A stretch of DNA of 21,329 bases from IMG/VR virus record IMGVR_UViG_3300045953_000287, positions 1 through 21,329 of that record; one strand, given 5' to 3'. The position numbers and the translations under genes are program-made. The stretch comes from a virus. Of the stretch, positions 7,216 through 14,418 are shown piece after piece. How positions within the stretch are numbered: the first letter of the stretch is position 1; every line of letters starts with the position of its first letter. The notes beneath the pieces were generated by a model, which did not search any database, had not been told where the DNA came from, and was given only the letters and a program-made list of their open reading frames with translations.

Positions 7216-7695
7216 ATGCCCAAGGTCGACGCGCCCGAGCTCGTGATCACCGTCGGCACGGTCGCCGACATCCAGCGCGACGGCATCGAGCTGATGCGGG
7301 AGCACTACGAGGAGTCGGCGAGCTACAAGGACCTGGCGCCGCTCGAGGTGATGTGGGAGCGGTTCGAGGCGCTCGAGGCGCGCGGGCAGCTGCTGGTGCT
7401 GCTCGTCTACGAGGGCGAGCGTCTCATCGGCTACTCGGTCGCGGAGCTCGCTGTCGGCCTTCCGAGCTCACGCGCGCTCACGTTCGGGCAATCGGCGGCG
7501 ATCATGGTCGCGAAGAACCGCCGCCGGCGCGGCCTCGGCATGCGGCTGATGAACGAGACCGAGATGCGCGCGAAGGCCTGGGGCTGCGACCTCTTCATCT
7601 GGCACACGCCCGAGAAGGGCCGGCTCGGCGCGCTCGAGGCGATGCTGCGGCGCAACCACGAACCCTACGGACTGCTGTTCGCACGGAGGCTCTGA
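7216..7695 (+). CDS. GNAT-family N-acetyltransferase
   Basis: This 159-residue protein fits a GNAT acyltransferase: LVLLVYEGERLIGYSVAEL is the beta4-type core, and residues 92-112 carry the acetyl-CoA-binding motif A, with a strand (SAAIMVAKN) leading into R103-x-x-G106-x-G108 (RRRGLG), then helix MRLMNETEMRAKAWGC. It should transfer an acyl group from acyl-CoA to an amine; the substrate is unknown. GNAT proteins are often encoded between terminase and portal in podoviruses, so a structural or maturation role is possible. The ATG follows directly after the 38-bp element and has no good ribosome binding site, suggesting a very short leader. Its stop overlaps the next start (TGATG). Confidence 0.8.
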   Translation: MPKVDAPELVITVGTVADIQRDGIELMREHYEESASYKDLAPLEVMWERFEALEARGQLLVLLVYEGERLIGYSVAELAVGLPSSRALTFGQSAAIMVAKNRRRRGLGMRLMNETEMRAKAWGCDLFIWHTPEKGRLGALEAMLRRNHEPYGLLFARRL

Positions 7696-8003
7696 TGGCG
7701 GAGGTCGTGATCGGCGGCGCACTCCTCGGCACCACGCTCTACCAGGGCGAGCAGGGCCGCAGGGCACAGAAGAAGTCGCTGCAGATGCAGCAGCAGGCGC
7801 AGAGCGACGCGACTGCGCGCGCGATCAAGCAGGAGCAGGACAACGAGCGCGCGTTCGCCCGGGCGAACCAGCGGCAGCCGGACATCGCGGCGATGCTGGC
7901 GAGCGGGGCAATGCCGCGGCGCGGGCTCGCGACGCTGTCGGGTCCGATGGGCATCGACGAGCAGCTGCTCGACATCGGCACACCGAAGCTGCTGGGGGAG
8001 TGA
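7695..8003 (+). CDS. Small podovirus head/internal protein
   Basis: The gene encodes 102 residues from ATG 7695 (TGATG). It opens with a short Gly-rich hydrophobic part (VIGGALLGTTLY), then a long Gln/Ala-rich helix (KKSLQMQQQAQSDATARA), ERAFARANQRQPDIAAMLA, and ends GLATLSGPMGID ... LLGE. The order of a Q/A-rich coiled coil, F-x-R-A-N-Q-x-x-P-D-[IV]-A-A-L/M-L, then a T-L-x-G-P-x-G motif matches a small protein that I recall sitting next to the portal in many podoviruses. It is probably a virion component, but its exact role is not known. Confidence 0.7.
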   Translation: MAEVVIGGALLGTTLYQGEQGRRAQKKSLQMQQQAQSDATARAIKQEQDNERAFARANQRQPDIAAMLASGAMPRRGLATLSGPMGIDEQLLDIGTPKLLGE

Positions 8004-8006
8004 GCC

Positions 8007-9692
8007 ATGGACAGCGTCGCCCAGATCACGGAGCAATGGTCGCTGCTGGAGCAGGTCCGGCGGCCGCAACTGCTCGACTGGGAGGACATCACGCGCTACG
8101 TCGTGCCGTACGCCGGCCGCTACGTCTCGCACGATCGCGATCGCAACCTGCAGAACTGGCGCGACATCATCGACGAGACCGCGACGCACTCCCTCGAGAT
8201 CCTCGAGTCCGCGATGATCAGCCACCGGACCTCGCCGGCGCGGCCGTGGTTCCGGCTGCAGGCGAAAGACGGTGACCTCAACAAGTCGCACCGCAGCAAG
8301 AAGTGGCTGCAGAGGCTGACGGACGGGGGGCAGAGTGTGCTGCGCGCGAGCAAGAGCTACCTCGCGCTGAGTCACGTCTACATCGAGCTCGGCGCGTTCG
8401 GGAACGGCTGCTCGATCATGACCGACGACTTCGACACGGTGATCCACCACACGCCGCTGACGGCGGGGGAGTACGTGTGGGCCACCGACGGCCGCGGCTA
8501 CGTCGACACCTGCCTGCGCAAGTTCGCGATGACGGTCGGCGAGCTCGTCAAGGAGTTCAAGTTCGAGAACTGCAGCCGCACCGTGCAGAGCCTCTACAAG
8601 CAGCGTCAGCTGCACGTGCAGGTTACGGTGATCCACGCGATTCAGCCGCGGCTCGAGCGCAACCCGATGAGCTGGGCGAACACGGACATGCCGTGGTCGA
8701 GCGTCTACATCGAGCTCGACGGCGACGGCGAGAAGTTCCTGCGCCGCAGCGGACATCGCCGCTTCCCGGTGTTGGCGCCGCGATGGCGCGTCACCGGGCT
8801 CGACATCTACGGGCACGGCCCTGGTCGCAAGGCACTGAATAACGTGCTGCAGCTGCAGGCACAGGAGCTCGAGAAGGGCAAGGCGATGGCGGTCCAGGCG
8901 GACCCGCCGACGCAGGTGCCGGTGTCGGTGAAGCATCTGACGCGCGAGCTCCTACCGGGCGGCGTGATCCCGTACGACCAGAGCACTCCGCACGGCGGTG
9001 TGCGCACGGCGTACGAGGTGCCGCTGAACCTCGACCACATGCGACTCGACAGCATGGAGGTCCGCCGGCGCATCGAGGCGGCGTTCTACGTGCCGCTGTT
9101 CCAGACGCTGAACAGCCTGAACGACTCGACCGAGCGGACCGCGTTCGAGATGCGGGCGAGGCGCGAAGAGGCCTTCACGCTGCTCGGTCCGGTCACGCAG
9201 CGGCTCAACAACGAGCTCGACGAGCCGCTGGTGCGCACGATCATCGAGCGCATGATCGAGACCGGCATGGTCGAGCCGCCGCCGCCGGAGCTCCAGGGCC
9301 AGCCGCTCGAGATCGAGTTCCTCGGGCCGCTGGCGCAGGCGCTGAAGGCGGTCGGGCTCACGAACACGGACCGTTTCGTCGCCGGCCTCGGCATCGTCGC
9401 CGGCCTGAAGCCGGACGTTCGCGACAAGTTCGACGAGGACTCGTGGGCCGAGCAGTACGCCGACGTGCTGGGCGTGCACCCGGACCTGATCGTGCCGGGC
9501 CCCAAGGTGGCGCTCATCCGCGAGAGCCGCGCGCAGGCGATGGCAGCGAAGGAGCGCAACGAAATGATGGCGACGCAGGCCGGCACCGTGCGCGACCTGG
9601 CTGCGGCGCCGACCGGCGGCGAGCCGAACGCGCTGACCGACATCACCGGCACGCTCGCCGGCTACACGCAGCCCGCCGGGGTCGGGCTCTGA
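8007..9692 (+). CDS. Portal protein (head-to-tail connector)
   Basis: This 561-residue protein should form the dodecameric ring through which DNA enters and leaves the head. It starts at ATG 8007, with GGGGAG just before it. Features of the T7-type head-to-tail connector family are visible: an N-terminal helix with WEDITRYVVPYAGRY, the WRDIIDETATHSLEILESAM helix, SPARPWFRL, VYIELGAFGNGCSIM, HGPGRKALNNVLQLQ and the C-terminal helix region EMRARREEAFTLLGPVTQRL with LNNELDEPLV. Residue order and length are typical of the family. The C-terminal 60 or so residues are Ala/Gly-rich and probably flexible. It is next to the GNAT and small head genes, which are presumably in the same transcript. Confidence 0.9.
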   Translation: MDSVAQITEQWSLLEQVRRPQLLDWEDITRYVVPYAGRYVSHDRDRNLQNWRDIIDETATHSLEILESAMISHRTSPARPWFRLQAKDGDLNKSHRSKKWLQRLTDGGQSVLRASKSYLALSHVYIELGAFGNGCSIMTDDFDTVIHHTPLTAGEYVWATDGRGYVDTCLRKFAMTVGELVKEFKFENCSRTVQSLYKQRQLHVQVTVIHAIQPRLERNPMSWANTDMPWSSVYIELDGDGEKFLRRSGHRRFPVLAPRWRVTGLDIYGHGPGRKALNNVLQLQAQELEKGKAMAVQADPPTQVPVSVKHLTRELLPGGVIPYDQSTPHGGVRTAYEVPLNLDHMRLDSMEVRRRIEAAFYVPLFQTLNSLNDSTERTAFEMRARREEAFTLLGPVTQRLNNELDEPLVRTIIERMIETGMVEPPPPELQGQPLEIEFLGPLAQALKAVGLTNTDRFVAGLGIVAGLKPDVRDKFDEDSWAEQYADVLGVHPDLIVPGPKVALIRESRAQAMAAKERNEMMATQAGTVRDLAAAPTGGEPNALTDITGTLAGYTQPAGVGL

Positions 9693-10546
9693 TGCGCCAG
9701 CTGCTGCCACGCTTCGGCGCCGGCACGATCCCGGCGACCAGCGAACACGCGCAGCCGACCGTGCGGGCGGCGACGCCGAGCTCGCCGATCGACCTGGACG
9801 TGCTGCGCGAGATCGTGATCGAGGAGCTCGCGCTGTTTGGTCGGCCCATCGCGGTCGGCGGGCTCTACCTGACGGTGGACCCGACCGACCCGAACACGAC
9901 GCTCGGATACGGCACCTGGGTGGCATGGGGCAGCGGCCGCGTGCCGGTCGGCTTCAACGCGCTCGATTCGGACTTCAACCTCGTCGAGAAGGAGAGCGGA
10001 GCGAAGACCGTTGCGGCTGCGGGCTCGGTGGCGGCGCCGACGATCAGCGGCTCGGTGGCGAACGAGAGCGCGCACACGCACAACGTCACCAGCAACGTGG
10101 CGGTCGCCGACCACGGCAACCACGTGCACTCCGGGCCGGCAGACCATGCCAGCCACACGCACACCTACACCGAGGTGCCGAACCACGTGCACGGGTTCAC
10201 TGATCTGCGCGGCGGCACGACCGGCGTGGCGGCGACGAACCGCGCAGTCACCGAGGGGCTCGACAACAGTTCGACGGCGACCGGTCTGAAGACAGCCAAC
10301 CCGGACGGCGGCGTCGGCACCGGAACCACCAACGGCCCGAGCGCTGCGCTGTCGCACGGCAACACCGGCAACCCTACCTCGACGCTGTCGCACGGCGTGA
10401 CGAACAACGCGGTGGCGTCCGGGGCCGGTAGCGCGCACAGCCACGGCGCCGGCACGCTCGCTGCGTCTGCGCCAGCCTTCACCGGCACCGCGACCTCGGT
10501 GCTGCAACCCTCGATCGTGTGCCACATATGGAAACGAACGGCGTAG
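9692..10546 (+). CDS. Tail-collar / receptor-binding-type protein with His-x-His repeats
   Basis: The gene encodes 284 residues from ATG 9692 (TGATG overlap with the portal). The middle has YGTWVAWGSGRVPVGF, a pattern found at the start of phage tail-collar and fibre domains, and the protein ends with LQPSIVCHIWKRTA, matching the common fibre end P-x-I-V-x-x-x-W-x-R-T-A. Between them the sequence is low in charge and rich in His, Gly, Thr and Asn, with HTH, HVH, HTH, HVH and HSH pairs. In T4-type short and long tail fibre tips, His-x-His pairs coordinate metal along a trimeric stem; the same is plausible here. Placement inside the head cluster is unusual, but fits a small fibre or cap attached near the portal/collar. 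Confidence 0.7.
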   Translation: MRQLLPRFGAGTIPATSEHAQPTVRAATPSSPIDLDVLREIVIEELALFGRPIAVGGLYLTVDPTDPNTTLGYGTWVAWGSGRVPVGFNALDSDFNLVEKESGAKTVAAAGSVAAPTISGSVANESAHTHNVTSNVAVADHGNHVHSGPADHASHTHTYTEVPNHVHGFTDLRGGTTGVAATNRAVTEGLDNSSTATGLKTANPDGGVGTGTTNGPSAALSHGNTGNPTSTLSHGVTNNAVASGAGSAHSHGAGTLAASAPAFTGTATSVLQPSIVCHIWKRTA

Positions 10547-10845
10547 AGACTCCCACGCTCACCGACGCGCAGATCCTCGAGCTGCTGCGCAGCGGCGACA
10601 CGAAAGACCGGGCGCGCGGACTCGACGCGTTGTTCCCGGCCAAGTCCGACATCGTGCTGCTGCTGAAGGTGAGCCCGATCAGCACCGAGGTCGCGACGAC
10701 GTCGCGGGTCAACCCGTCGGCGCTGTTCGGCGCGCTGCTGTGGGTCTGTCAGGGGCTCGGCCGCAGCCTCGGCCTCGACCTGCAGTGGACGCCGCGGCGT
10801 GACGCCGAGGGCAAGAAGATCCTGGTCGCACGCCCCGGCTCGTGA
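10528..10845 (+). CDS. Hypothetical protein with hydrophobic segment
   Basis: The gene encodes 105 residues from ATG 10528, inside the end of the previous gene; an in-frame GTG at 10519 would add three residues. No strong ribosome binding site, so translation is probably coupled. The first 40 residues are an acidic/charged helix region (DAQILELLRSGDTKDRARGL). Residues about 65-87 form a hydrophobic stretch (SALFGALLWVCQGLGRSLGL), either a membrane-associated helix or a buried one. The stop overlaps the next GTG (GTGA), and the next two genes encode a membrane protein and a lipoprotein, so a role at the envelope is possible. Function unknown. Confidence 0.5.
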   Translation: METNGVETPTLTDAQILELLRSGDTKDRARGLDALFPAKSDIVLLLKVSPISTEVATTSRVNPSALFGALLWVCQGLGRSLGLDLQWTPRRDAEGKKILVARPGS

Positions 10846-11279
10846 GCGCGCTCGGCCATGCAGTGTCGTTCGGGCTGACGCTGACCGGCGCCGGCGCCGC
10901 GGCCGGCACGATCGGCGTGCTGTGCGGTCTCGGCATGCAGACGGCTGCCCGCCTGCTGTTCGTCGATACCGAGCAGCTAAGCCCGTGGGGTAATGCTGGT
11001 GTGATCACGGGACTCGGCACGCTCGTGGTCGGCAGCTTCATCTACCTCACGCGTTCGCAGGAGCGCCTGCAGCGCACTCAGGAGCGCATGCACGACGACA
11101 ACCGCAAGGAGGCCCGCGACCGCGAGGAATCTCGCGATCAGCTCGACCAGCTGCGGATCGCCGCGATGCAGAAGCAAGTCGATGCGCTCGAGGCGCTGAC
11201 CAGGCGCATCGAGGCTCTTCCCGGCGCTGTCGCAGCCGAACTGCTGCGGCAGGGCTTCGTTTCAAACCGAGGTACGTGA
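10842..11279 (+). CDS. Membrane protein with C-terminal coiled coil (inner-membrane spanin- or holin-like)
   Basis: The gene encodes 145 residues from GTG 10842 (GTGA overlap). Two hydrophobic segments are visible: residues about 8-30 (VSFGLTLTGAGAAAGTIGVL) and 52-70 (GVITGLGTLVVGSFIYLT). From residue 72 to about 130 there is a charged helix (RSQERLQRTQERMHDDNRKE, then RDREESRDQLDQL), probably a coiled coil. Directly downstream lies a lipoprotein gene. Membrane anchor with coiled coil followed by a Pro-rich lipoprotein is the arrangement of inner- and outer-membrane spanins, which fuse the envelope at lysis. Normal inner spanins have one helix; two here would need both ends outside. It could also be a holin. 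Confidence 0.5.
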   Translation: MSALGHAVSFGLTLTGAGAAAGTIGVLCGLGMQTAARLLFVDTEQLSPWGNAGVITGLGTLVVGSFIYLTRSQERLQRTQERMHDDNRKEARDREESRDQLDQLRIAAMQKQVDALEALTRRIEALPGAVAAELLRQGFVSNRGT

Positions 11280-11280
11280 A

Positions 11281-11586
11281 GTGAAGACGTCTGCACTGCT
11301 GCTGGTGCTGCTCGCCGCGTGCGGCAGTACTCCCCCGCCACCGCCGCTGCGCACGACCACCGAGGCCGAGCGTACGCGCTGGCACCAGGCCATCACGCTG
11401 GTCGAGGTCAGCGCGAAGGCGGGCGGCGTGCGGCCGCAGGACTTCGAGCTCGCGCTGAAGCAGATCCAGGACCTCCGCGCGGTCGTCGACGCGTCCGGCA
11501 CGACGCCGGTCGACCCCACCGATCTCGGTCTGCGCGTGATCGGTCTCGGCGCCGAGTGGCTGGTCCACCGGCGCGATGGGGAGTAG
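11281..11586 (+). CDS. Lipoprotein (outer-membrane spanin candidate)
   Basis: The gene encodes 101 residues. GTG 11281 follows the previous TGA by one base; GAAGTGAAG gives only a weak ribosome binding site. It opens with a lipoprotein signal: LLLVLLAACGS with lipobox L11-A12-A13-C14, Gly at +2, so it should be lipidated at C14 and sorted to the outer membrane. Right after the Cys is a run of prolines (STPPPPPLR), as in outer spanins such as Rz1. The remainder is a helix (AERTRWHQAITLVEVSAKAG) and a charged amphipathic C-terminus. With the upstream coiled-coil membrane protein it could form a spanin pair, though an endolysin gene is not seen in this window. A host-envelope role such as exclusion of other phages is the alternative. 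Confidence 0.6.
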   Translation: MKTSALLLVLLAACGSTPPPPPLRTTTEAERTRWHQAITLVEVSAKAGGVRPQDFELALKQIQDLRAVVDASGTTPVDPTDLGLRVIGLGAEWLVHRRDGE

Positions 11587-11591
11587 CCGCC

Positions 11592-11629
11592 TGCGGGCAT
11601 AGCGCGCTGGGCGATTGCTAGCGTCCCGC
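11592..11629 (+). promoter_or_regulatory. 38-bp element, copy 2 (candidate phage promoter)
   Basis: Second copy of the element found at 7172-7209: TGCGGGCATAGCG, 14 variable bases, then TAGCGTCCCGC. The GTG at 11634 begins four bases after the element. The spacer sequences of the two copies are unlike each other while the blocks and the overall length are kept, which is the mark of a protein-binding site rather than a recent duplication. TAGCGT would fit a -10 element (TAnnnT) for a leaderless or nearly leaderless transcript covering the capsid genes. Confidence 0.5.
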
Positions 11630-11633
11630 CCCT

Positions 11634-11972
11634 GTGAGCCGGGCGGTGACCAGCAATCCGATCGTCGAGCGTCTGCAGAGCGCCGCTGTGCGCCGCACGC
11701 CCGAGCAGGCCGAGGCGGCGAGGCGCGTCGCCGAGCATCTCTGGAACACCGTGCGCCGCGCGATGGCCGAGCAAAACGGCCGCGCGTTGATCTACCGGCT
11801 GCTCGACCTCGCCGGATGGACCCGGCTGTCGTTCGCCCCGCAGGCGAACAGCACCGTCGCCGCGCACCGCGACGGCGGCCTCGAGGTCACCCGGGAGCTC
11901 TTCAACCTCGCCCGCAGCTGCCCCGAGTGGGAGCAGATGCACGAGGAGAACGAAAGGACGTTCGCACAATGA
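11634..11972 (+). CDS. Bbp19-like phage head protein
   Basis: The gene encodes 112 residues from GTG 11634, four bases after the second 38-bp element and without a ribosome binding site. Residues about 44-110 follow the Bbp19-like family pattern from Bordetella phage BPP-1: a helix ending in F/M-x-x-x-x-G-R-A-L-I-Y-R-L-L-D-L-A-G, then RLSF, an A-x-R-x-G-x-x-x-V-T region (AAHRDGGLEVTRELFNLA), and a terminal helix (CPEWEQMHEENE). This domain occurs in many podoviruses just upstream of scaffold and capsid genes, so a role in head assembly is likely. Its exact function is not known. The stop overlaps the next ATG (ATGA). Confidence 0.7.
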   Translation: MSRAVTSNPIVERLQSAAVRRTPEQAEAARRVAEHLWNTVRRAMAEQNGRALIYRLLDLAGWTRLSFAPQANSTVAAHRDGGLEVTRELFNLARSCPEWEQMHEENERTFAQ

Positions 11973-12676
11973 CCGCACTCGATACAGCCACCAGCACCAG
12001 CCAAGGCGATCAGGCGGCCTCGACGCCTGCCGCGGACTCGTCGTCTGCGCAGGCCAACGCAGCAGCTGCCGCACCCAAGGCGGCCGCGCCTGCGAAGCAA
12101 CCGGCGAAGTCCGCGCAACCCGCGGCCGCGCCGGCGAAGACCACCGACAGCAAGGAGGCGCCGGCGGCAGAGTCCGACGACGATCTCCTCGCCGAGCCGG
12201 CCGGCAGCTACGAGCTCAAGCACGCTGATGGGACGGCGTTCGCTCCGAGCGAGGGCTTCGGCAAGGTCGCTTCCAAGCACGGCGTCTCGAGCGCGGCGGC
12301 GCAGGAGCTCTTCGCGGAGCTGGCTCCGTCCATCCAGGAGCAGTACCACGCGAAGCTGATCGAGACGCACCGCGCGCAAGCCAATGCCTGGGCGAAGGAG
12401 ACCCGGGGCGATGCCGAGTTCGGCGGCGACAAGCTCGCTGCCAACATCGGTCTCGTGAAGGCCGCGCTCGCGGATGCGCCGAAGGAGCTCGTGCAGTCGC
12501 TGCAGAGGTCCGGCTACAGCAACCACCTGCCCACCCTGAAGTGGCTGGCGGAGGTTGGCCGGATGCGCAGCCCCGACGGCAAGGTCGTCCGCGGGGCCCC
12601 TGTGATGGCTGGTGCCTCCGAATCTCCGGTCGAAGGCCTCACCAGGATCTTTGCGGAGAAGACGAAGCAGGAGTAG
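11969..12676 (+). CDS. Capsid scaffold / assembly protein
   Basis: The gene encodes 235 residues from ATG 11969 (ATGA overlap; GAAAGGA at 11952-11958 precedes). The N-terminal 70 residues are low complexity, rich in Ala, Lys, Pro and Ser, and probably disordered. Residues about 75-235 are helical: FAPSEGFGKVASKHGVSSAA, QELFAELAPSIQEQYH, a helix with HRAQANAWAKETRGDAEFGG, then LVQSLQRSGYSNHLPTLKWL. Such a disordered N-terminus, helical C-terminus, and the position directly before the major capsid gene are typical of scaffolds in the BPP-1/Bcep22-type phages. A capsid-maturation role remains possible, but I see no protease motif. Confidence 0.75.
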   Translation: MTALDTATSTSQGDQAASTPAADSSSAQANAAAAAPKAAAPAKQPAKSAQPAAAPAKTTDSKEAPAAESDDDLLAEPAGSYELKHADGTAFAPSEGFGKVASKHGVSSAAAQELFAELAPSIQEQYHAKLIETHRAQANAWAKETRGDAEFGGDKLAANIGLVKAALADAPKELVQSLQRSGYSNHLPTLKWLAEVGRMRSPDGKVVRGAPVMAGASESPVEGLTRIFAEKTKQE

Positions 12677-12682
12677 CGAGCA

Positions 12683-13708
12683 ATGGTTGCACTTCCGAAG
12701 ACCAGGCTCACGCTCGGTGACATCCAAAAGCGGATGGACCCGAAGGGTGCGCCGGCCAAGATCGTCGAGCTGCTGAATCAGCGCGGCATGAAGGGGCTGC
12801 ATGGGATCCAGGAGTGGATGCCCGGCAACCTGCCCAACGGACACGAGACGACGCAGCGCACCGTGCTGCCGACCGCGTACCTCCGCGACTACAACGAGGG
12901 CGTGCTGCCGTCGGTGAGCGAGACGGCGCAGATCACCGACAACATGTCGCAGATCGAGTCGTGGTGCGAGATCGACCCGAAGGTCGCCAATCGCAACGGC
13001 GGCGAGGCGGCGTATCTCGCCAGCGAGTCGACCGCGTTCATCGAGTCGATGTGGCAGATGTACACGCAGCTGTACGTCTATGGCAACGCGAAGCAGAACT
13101 CGAAGGAGTTCAACGGACTCGCGACGCGCCACAGCTCGATCAACTCGGGCAACATCATCAACTGCACCGGCGTTGCCGGGAACAACAACACCTCGGTCTA
13201 CCTCGTCGAGTACGGCGACGACGTCTGGGGCAGTTACCCCGAGGGCGAGACCGCCGGCCTCGAGGTGAACGACATGGGCTATCACCCCGTGCAGTTCTCC
13301 GACGGCAAGCGGATGCGCGCGCGCGTTTGCCAGTACACGATGCAGGCCGGACTCGTCGTGCGTGACTGGCGGCGCATCGGGCGGGCGATGAACATCGCCG
13401 TCGCGCACCTGCGCGCCGGTGACAACACGCAGGCGACCTCGGCCTCGACGAACATCATCTTCGCGCTGTTCGACCTCCTGGCGATGTTGCCCGACACGTC
13501 CGGCCGGCGTGCGTTCCTGTGCAACCGCACGGTGATCTCGTGCATCGGCAAGATGGGCCTGCGTTTCGGCTCGAACGTCGTCACCGTCGAGAGCGGCCTG
13601 ACCCAGTTCGGCGACATGACGAAGGAGTGGACGCAGGTCAAGTTCCTCGGGGTGCCGCTGATCCCGATCGACCGGATCCTCAACACCGAGGCCCAGATCA
13701 CGACCTGA
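12683..13708 (+). CDS. Major capsid protein (BPP-1 Bbp17-like)
   Basis: The gene encodes 341 residues from ATG 12683, preceded by CAGGAG (12668-12673). It is the HK97-fold shell subunit. Recognisable parts are the N-terminal LTLGDIQKRMDPKG, the extended W-M-P-G-N-L-P-N-G-H-E-T-T-Q-R-T region with LPTAYLRDYNEGVL, ESWCEIDPKVAN, FIESMWQMYTQLYVYGN, and the C-terminal strands VKFLGVPLIPIDRIL. This pattern is that of the BPP-1/Bcep22-type major capsid protein, not of HK97 or T7. Scaffold precedes and cement protein follows, as expected for this group. The capsid is probably stabilised by the cement protein rather than by covalent cross-links. Confidence 0.88.
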   Translation: MVALPKTRLTLGDIQKRMDPKGAPAKIVELLNQRGMKGLHGIQEWMPGNLPNGHETTQRTVLPTAYLRDYNEGVLPSVSETAQITDNMSQIESWCEIDPKVANRNGGEAAYLASESTAFIESMWQMYTQLYVYGNAKQNSKEFNGLATRHSSINSGNIINCTGVAGNNNTSVYLVEYGDDVWGSYPEGETAGLEVNDMGYHPVQFSDGKRMRARVCQYTMQAGLVVRDWRRIGRAMNIAVAHLRAGDNTQATSASTNIIFALFDLLAMLPDTSGRRAFLCNRTVISCIGKMGLRFGSNVVTVESGLTQFGDMTKEWTQVKFLGVPLIPIDRILNTEAQITT

Positions 13709-13739
13709 GTCGGGATCCCTACCGCAAGGACACACCGCA

Positions 13740-14360
13740 ATGACCATCCGCGATGCTTTCATGGTGTTCGCCGATGACGCGCCTGCTGCGTCGATCGACC
13801 TCACGCAGGGCGCTTCGCCCCTGACCTACGCGCTGCCGGCAGCGGCTTCCAACGCCAAGGTGCTCGACCTGCAGACCTCGCAGGACTGGGGCCGTGGTCG
13901 GCCGCTGACCGCGCACCACCACATCAAGACCTCGTTCGGTGGCGTGACCGTCGCCACCAACACGCTGCGCCTCGTCGTGCTGGCGCTCAACATCACCCCG
14001 GCGGATCCGGTGGTGGGCCCGACCAACGCCGAGATCGCCACGGCGGTGGCCGCGGTCGGACTCGCCGACCAGACCGCCGCCGGCAACCAGAACGGGGCTG
14101 TGCTGTGCAAGGGCGCCGCGCGTGCGACCTCGAGTCTCATCGCCGGCAGCCACGAGCAGCTCATCATCCCGCCGCTGTCGTCGCTGGCATACCTCGCGCT
14201 GACCGCCGACGGCAAGGGCCGGCGCTACCTCGCGGTGGCGTTCGAGATCCTGTCGCCCGGCGGCAACACCGACTGGAACGCCGGCGTGTTCAGCGTCTGG
14301 GTCGACGGCGAGTCGGTCGACGGCGAGAACGTCAAGTACGCGTCCGGCTATTCCGTGTAG
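13740..14360 (+). CDS. Capsid cement protein (Bbp16-like)
   Basis: The gene encodes 206 residues from ATG 13740; CAAGGA (13724-13729) is its ribosome binding site. The start MTIRDAFMVFADDAPA, then KVLDLQTSQDWGRGRPLTAHH and LRLVVLALNI, fits the Bbp16-like family: a conserved opening, [IV]-D-L-x-x-x-x-D-x-G-R-G-x-P-L core and beta-rich body. In BPP-1 this protein is a jelly-roll that dimerises on the capsid surface and holds the non-covalently joined shell together. The gene follows the major capsid gene, as in BPP-1. Good family match by pattern. Confidence 0.78.
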   Translation: MTIRDAFMVFADDAPAASIDLTQGASPLTYALPAAASNAKVLDLQTSQDWGRGRPLTAHHHIKTSFGGVTVATNTLRLVVLALNITPADPVVGPTNAEIATAVAAVGLADQTAAGNQNGAVLCKGAARATSSLIAGSHEQLIIPPLSSLAYLALTADGKGRRYLAVAFEILSPGGNTDWNAGVFSVWVDGESVDGENVKYASGYSV

Positions 14361-14387
14361 CCGGCGCGTGCTGGGCTGACCGACCAC

Positions 14388-14402
14388 GGCGCATGGTGCG
14401 CC
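14388..14402 (+). other. Short 6-bp hairpin before the small structural gene
   Basis: GGCGCA (14388-14393) and TGCGCC (14397-14402) are exact reverse complements with a 3-base loop TGG, lying in the 58-base gap between the cement gene and the next small gene. No T run follows. It may be a weak attenuator or a chance palindrome in GC-rich DNA. Confidence 0.25.
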
Positions 14403-14418
14403 AACAAGGAGCAGAGCG

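Noticed and set aside
9692-10546. Diversity-generating retroelement target, as in phage BPP-1
   Set aside because: No template repeat, reverse transcriptase or C-type lectin-like end is visible in the window; the His/Gly-rich region looks like an ordinary fibre stem.
11792-13804. Minus-strand frame of 670 codons over scaffold and capsid genes
   Set aside because: It covers several + strand genes with good family matches and is Arg/Leu/Val-rich with no motif.
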